From the NCBI GenBank assembly GCA_944321435.1, contig CALULH010000003.1:163871-227870 (forward strand): DNA of 64,000 bases, read 5' to 3'. This DNA is from an uncultured Coriobacteriaceae bacterium (lineage in GTDB: Bacteria; Actinomycetota; Coriobacteriia; Coriobacteriales; Coriobacteriaceae). Below the pieces are notes generated by a model. The model saw only the letters and a list, made by a program, of their open reading frames with translations. It did no database searches and had not been told where the DNA came from. This document shows, piece by piece, positions 61,712 to 64,000 of this stretch. A program made the position numbers and the translations under genes. The stretch's first letter is position 1, and every line of letters begins with the position of its first letter.

Positions 61712-61873
61712 GCGCGCTCCAACGGCGGCTCCAACAGCGGTTCCGGCAAGGGGAACGCCGATGCGGATGGTTTGCCGCAGACGGGCGATCCGGCTGTGCT
61801 TGCCGCGGCGCTGGCTGTCGCATCTTGCGGCGCAGTGGGCGCCGGCGTTGCGATCAAGAAGCGCATACGCTAA
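61712..61873 (+). pseudogene. Orphan LPXTG cell-wall sorting signal, in frame with clpB stop
   Basis: Directly after the clpB TAA and in the same frame, 53 codons encode a Gly/Ser/Asn linker (GGSNSGSGKGNADADG), then LPQTG, a hydrophobic stretch (AVLAAALAVASCGAVGAGVA) and KKRIR, then stop. This is a complete sortase sorting signal without its protein; no start codon precedes it. Likely the fused 3' end of a lost surface-protein gene. A terminator follows. Confidence 0.85.
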
Positions 61874-61908
61874 CGTTACCGGCCGGCTTGGCTGACCGAT
61901 CGCGTCAA

Positions 61909-61943
61909 GGGCGCGGGGCCTTCTTCAGGCCCCGCGCCCTTTT
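61909..61943 (+). terminator. Intrinsic terminator after clpB and the LPXTG remnant
   Basis: Perfect 13-bp stem GGGCGCGGGGCCT / AGGCCCCGCGCCC with a five-base loop, then TTTT. Confidence 0.9.
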
Positions 61944-61982
61944 GCGCGGTAAGCCATCTGGTAAGGTGGTGTGTGGCAGCAT

Positions 61983-62042
61983 GCAAAAGCCCCGGAGCGC
62001 AAGGGGCGTGCTGACCTTGCGCGGCGCCGCTACGGGGCTTGC
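61983..62042 (+). ncRNA. Possible folded RNA leader
   Basis: GCAAAAGCCCCG (61983) can pair with CGGGGCTTGC (62033-62042), and inside it GCGCAAGG / CCTTGCGC forms a perfect 8-bp stem. It lies 140 bp before the 61-aa gene. It may be a structured leader, or only a degenerate repeat of the kind seen at 62.4-62.7 kb. Confidence 0.3.
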
Positions 62043-62179
62043 AGACGGGGTGCCCGGGGCGCGCTGCCTTGGGAGCTGCGCGGCACGTGCGCGTAGCGGG
62101 CGCGGCGCATAGCATACGGTTGACGAGGCCAGGGGCGCCGGCTCGGCGGCTGGCGCACGGCGATAACGAAGGAGGCTCC

Positions 62180-62365
62180 ATGGCGACGGGCCAGAGAAAA
62201 ACAGCGGGTAACACGGCGGCAAAGCGCGGCCATACGGCGGGCGAGAAGAGCGCCTACGAGCGCGAGTTCATCCGCGCGGAGAACGAGGACGATGACGGTT
62301 ACGATCCGTATTCCGATCGTCGGCCCGAGCTCGAGCCGCTGTTCGAGCGCGATCCCTGGGCGTAG
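62180..62365 (+). CDS. Small charged hypothetical protein (61 aa)
   Basis: MATGQRKTAGNTAAKRGHTA is basic; the second half (RAENEDDDGYDPYSDRRPEL, ending FERDPWA) is acidic. No family recognised, and it contains the GEK word. AAGGAGG precedes the ATG at ideal distance, which supports a real gene. Confidence 0.65.
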   Translation: MATGQRKTAGNTAAKRGHTAGEKSAYEREFIRAENEDDDGYDPYSDRRPELEPLFERDPWA

Positions 62366-62399
62366 GGGGAGAGACAACATTGGCGCTGGGGCCCTGGCG

Positions 62400-62720
62400 T
62401 GTTTTTCTCGCCTTGTGCAAGCCTGTAAGGGGCTTGGTGAGCACAGGCCGCGCACGCGCGCGTGCGAAATGCGCGCAAGATGAGTAAAACGCGCAAGGTC
62501 CCTGGCGAATCCCTGGGCTTCCTCGGTGTGACCTTGCATTTGCCGAGAAGAACGCGCAGGTATCGCAAAGCGCCTCCAGCCACAGGTGCCGTGGAGCGTG
62601 TGTCGTGCTGCGGCATTGCAAGGGGCTTGCCGCGATGCGGGCACCGCAAGGCGTGTCGTCGTTGCGCAGGTACCGCAAGGCACGCCAAGTCGCGGGCGTT
62701 GCAAAACGCGCTTCGCCGCG
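62400..62720. repeat. Degenerate CGCAAGG-type repeats
   Basis: CGCAAGG or TGCAAGG-like words recur (CGCGCAAGGTC, ATTGCAAGGGG, CACCGCAAGGCG, TACCGCAAGGCACG) at roughly 20-30 bp spacing with both orientations. The overlapping open frames lack conserved protein character. No gene is supported between 62366 and 62863. Confidence 0.5.
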
Positions 62721-62758
62721 CATGGTGGAATGTCGGTATCATTTCTGTCCCGTTGCTC

Positions 62759-62789
62759 TTGACTTAGAGCTAGCTTTAACATCTTACGT
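62759..62789 (+). promoter_or_regulatory. MerR-type promoter (19-bp spacer) of the DUF362 gene
   Basis: TTGACT - 19 bp - TTACGT with the dyad TTAGAGC-TA-GCTTTAA in the spacer. A long spacer with a central dyad starting TTAGAG is typical of MerR/AdhR/NmlR-controlled promoters. About 75 bp before the start codon. Confidence 0.7.
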
Positions 62790-62863
62790 AGACCATGGTT
62801 CAGAAGCGGCTGGCATGCATGGGCGCGCACGCGCTCGCGGCCGCGGGAAGCGAAAGGAGAACC

Positions 62864-63733
62864 ATGGACAAGGCAACCGTATACTTCACGCGCGAGATCA
62901 CCCCGGAGTCCCTGGTCAAGATCTACGAGGCACTGGGCGTTGAGCTCAAGGGCAAGGTGGCGGTGAAGATCTCCACCGGCGAGCCCGGCGGCCATAACTA
63001 CCTGCACCCCGAGCTCATCAAGAACCTGGTGCAGAAGCTCGACGGCACCATCGTCGAGTGCAACACCGCCTACACGGGCCGCCGCAACACCACCGAGGAG
63101 CACTGGAAGGCCATCGAGGAGCACGGGTTCAAGACCATCGCCCCGGTCGACCTCATGGACGAGGACGGCGACATGCCGATCCCCGTGCTCCACGGCTTCC
63201 ATCTTGAGCAGAACTTCGTGGGCTCGCACCTGGCGCGCTATGACAGCATGCTGATGCTGTCGCACTTCAAGGGCCATGCCATGGCCGGCCTAGGCGGCGC
63301 GCTCAAGAACATGTCCATCGGCGTGGCGTCCTCGCACGGCAAGCTCATGATCCACACTGCCGGCAAGGGCGGCGCCAATATCTTCGCGGGCGACCAGGAC
63401 GCCTTCCTTGAGTCCATGGCTGACGCCGACGAGTCCGTGATGCTCTACCTGGGCGCCAAGAACATCGTCTACATCAACGTTGCCAACCGCCTGTCGGTGG
63501 ACTGCGACTGCGATTCCCATCCGGCTGAGCCCGAGATGGCCGACTTGGGCATCTTTGCCTCCACCGACCCGGTTGCCGTGGATCAGGCTTGCGTGGACGC
63601 CGTGGTCAACGCCGCCGACGAGGGCAAGGCCGCGCTTATCGAGCGCATGGAGAGCCGCAACGGCTACCACACCATTGAGGCCGCCGCGCAGCACGGCCTG
63701 GGCACCCGCGAGTACGTGATCGTAGAGATCTAG
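62864..63733 (+). CDS. DUF362 domain-containing protein
   Basis: 289 aa. VAVKISTGEPGGHNYLHPEL, then VECNTAYTGRRNTTEEHWKA, MLSHFKGHAMAGLGGALKNM, and the C-terminal ADLGIFASTDPVAVDQACVD are DUF362 features. No CxxCxxC ferredoxin motif is present, so it is the cluster-free short form; DCDCD is the only Cys group. Function unknown. ATG 62864 follows GAAAGGAG. Its MerR-type promoter suggests induction by an electrophile, metal or oxidative signal. Confidence 0.9.
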   Translation: MDKATVYFTREITPESLVKIYEALGVELKGKVAVKISTGEPGGHNYLHPELIKNLVQKLDGTIVECNTAYTGRRNTTEEHWKAIEEHGFKTIAPVDLMDEDGDMPIPVLHGFHLEQNFVGSHLARYDSMLMLSHFKGHAMAGLGGALKNMSIGVASSHGKLMIHTAGKGGANIFAGDQDAFLESMADADESVMLYLGAKNIVYINVANRLSVDCDCDSHPAEPEMADLGIFASTDPVAVDQACVDAVVNAADEGKAALIERMESRNGYHTIEAAAQHGLGTREYVIVEI

Positions 63734-63856
63734 GCGCCGCTGGGCGATAAGCTCGAGGAGAGCGTGCCGCGCGCGTGAGGTGCGGGCGAGAAGAGCGCGC
63801 GAGCTGGTGCTCATGGCCGTCCGTTGGCCTCGTCGTGGTACAATGGCCTACGCATT

Positions 63857-63932
63857 GCCTCCGTAGCTCAGGGGATAGAGCACCGCTCTCCTAAAGCGGG
63901 TGTCGATGGTTCGAATCCATTCGGGGGCACCA
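63857..63932 (+). tRNA. tRNA-Arg (anticodon CCT)
   Basis: Seven-base acceptor GCCTCCG/CGGGGGC, D-loop with AGCTCAGGGGATAGAGC, anticodon stem CCGCT/AGCGG with loop CTCCTAA (CCT reads AGG), TTCGAAT in the T arm, CCA encoded. Rare AGG arginine codon. A TACAAT -10 lies at 63839-63844. Confidence 0.95.
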
Positions 63933-63941
63933 GGTTGATTC

Positions 63942-63986
63942 AGTGCGAACTCGCGAGAGGATAAGCCTCGCGGGTTCGCACTTTTC
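63942..63986 (+). terminator. Terminator of tRNA-Arg
   Basis: Sixteen-bp stem AGTGCGAACTCGCGAG / CTCGCGGGTTCGCACT with one G-T pair, then TTTTCTG. Confidence 0.9.
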
Positions 63987-64000
63987 TGTTTCGTAGTTGA

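Noticed and set aside
62299..62742. 147-aa minus-strand ORF
   Set aside because: It covers degenerate repeats and an Arg/Ala/His-rich translation without motif or ribosome site.
63857..63986. Integration attachment site at the tRNA-Arg 3' end
   Set aside because: tRNA ends are common sites, but no duplicate of the tRNA 3' end or integrase gene is present within the window.

Overview
The window looks like the chromosome of a high-GC gut actinobacterium of the class Coriobacteriia, most likely Collinsella or a close relative. This is inferred from the high GC content, a dnaK-grpE-dnaJ-hspR order with HspR rather than HrcA, DUF3793-flavodoxin and DUF3737 genes, several GTG starts with AAGGAG-type Shine-Dalgarno sites, and unusual intergenic repeats. 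No rRNA, phage or CRISPR locus is visible. One tRNA gene, tRNA-Arg(CCT), lies at the right end.

Layout. 1-9.8 kb: aminotransferase (cut by the window edge), PHP phosphoesterase, endonuclease-fold protein, PrsA-like foldase, glmS, HAD phosphatase and a YeiH-type transporter. 9.8-11.3 kb: 30-bp repeat arrays and a lower-GC island with a small membrane protein, an XRE regulator and a DUF2975 remnant. 11.5-15.7 kb: the circularly permuted ATP-grasp / alpha-E / transglutaminase operon, then a DUF3793-flavodoxin pair behind a likely iron-responsive promoter. 15.9-24 kb: lactate dehydrogenase-like enzyme, Bax-inhibitor-1 protein, coaX, OPT transporter, ilvE and a drug-efflux MFS protein. 24.2-29.6 kb: a response regulator / ABC ATPase / two permeases / histidine kinase set of the lantibiotic- or bacitracin-response type, interrupted by a 181-bp MITE-like element. 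29.7-36.1 kb: a truncated P-type ATPase with a leader ORF, engB, an MTAN nucleosidase, a C39-like peptidase, an RlmD/RumA-type methyltransferase and a small Gly/Leu-rich protein. 36.5-44.2 kb: a MacB-like ABC exporter and the DnaK operon. 44.2-50.7 kb: LysR, an RpiR-like fragment, TetR, a divergent alcohol dehydrogenase / flavin reductase / FMN oxidoreductase cluster, DUF3737 and an RsgI-like membrane protein. 51.4-63.9 kb: MFS, luxS, Fe-S aldo/keto reductase, alpha-galactosidase, MBL hydrolase, a shortened ChbG, clpB with an in-frame orphan LPXTG sorting signal behind it, DUF362 under a MerR-type promoter, and tRNA-Arg.

How genes connect. HspR probably controls both the dnaK operon and clpB: the two promoters share an ATCT-N15-AGAT motif just upstream of TATAA. 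MTAN (31.8 kb) and LuxS (52.9 kb) together give the activated-methyl detoxification / AI-2 route. TetR and the alcohol dehydrogenase cluster diverge across two inverted repeats.

The most unusual content is intergenic. Families of short exactly periodic repeats (30 bp, about 30 bp with GCATGCA, and 21 bp) occur as arrays, often in two inverted halves around a core. Two copies of the 30-bp type (39.3 and 50.8 kb) also share a homologous core of about 105 bp, which suggests a dispersed element I cannot match to a named class. A GGGCGAGAAG word related to it recurs across the window, including inside genes as Gly-Glu-Lys.
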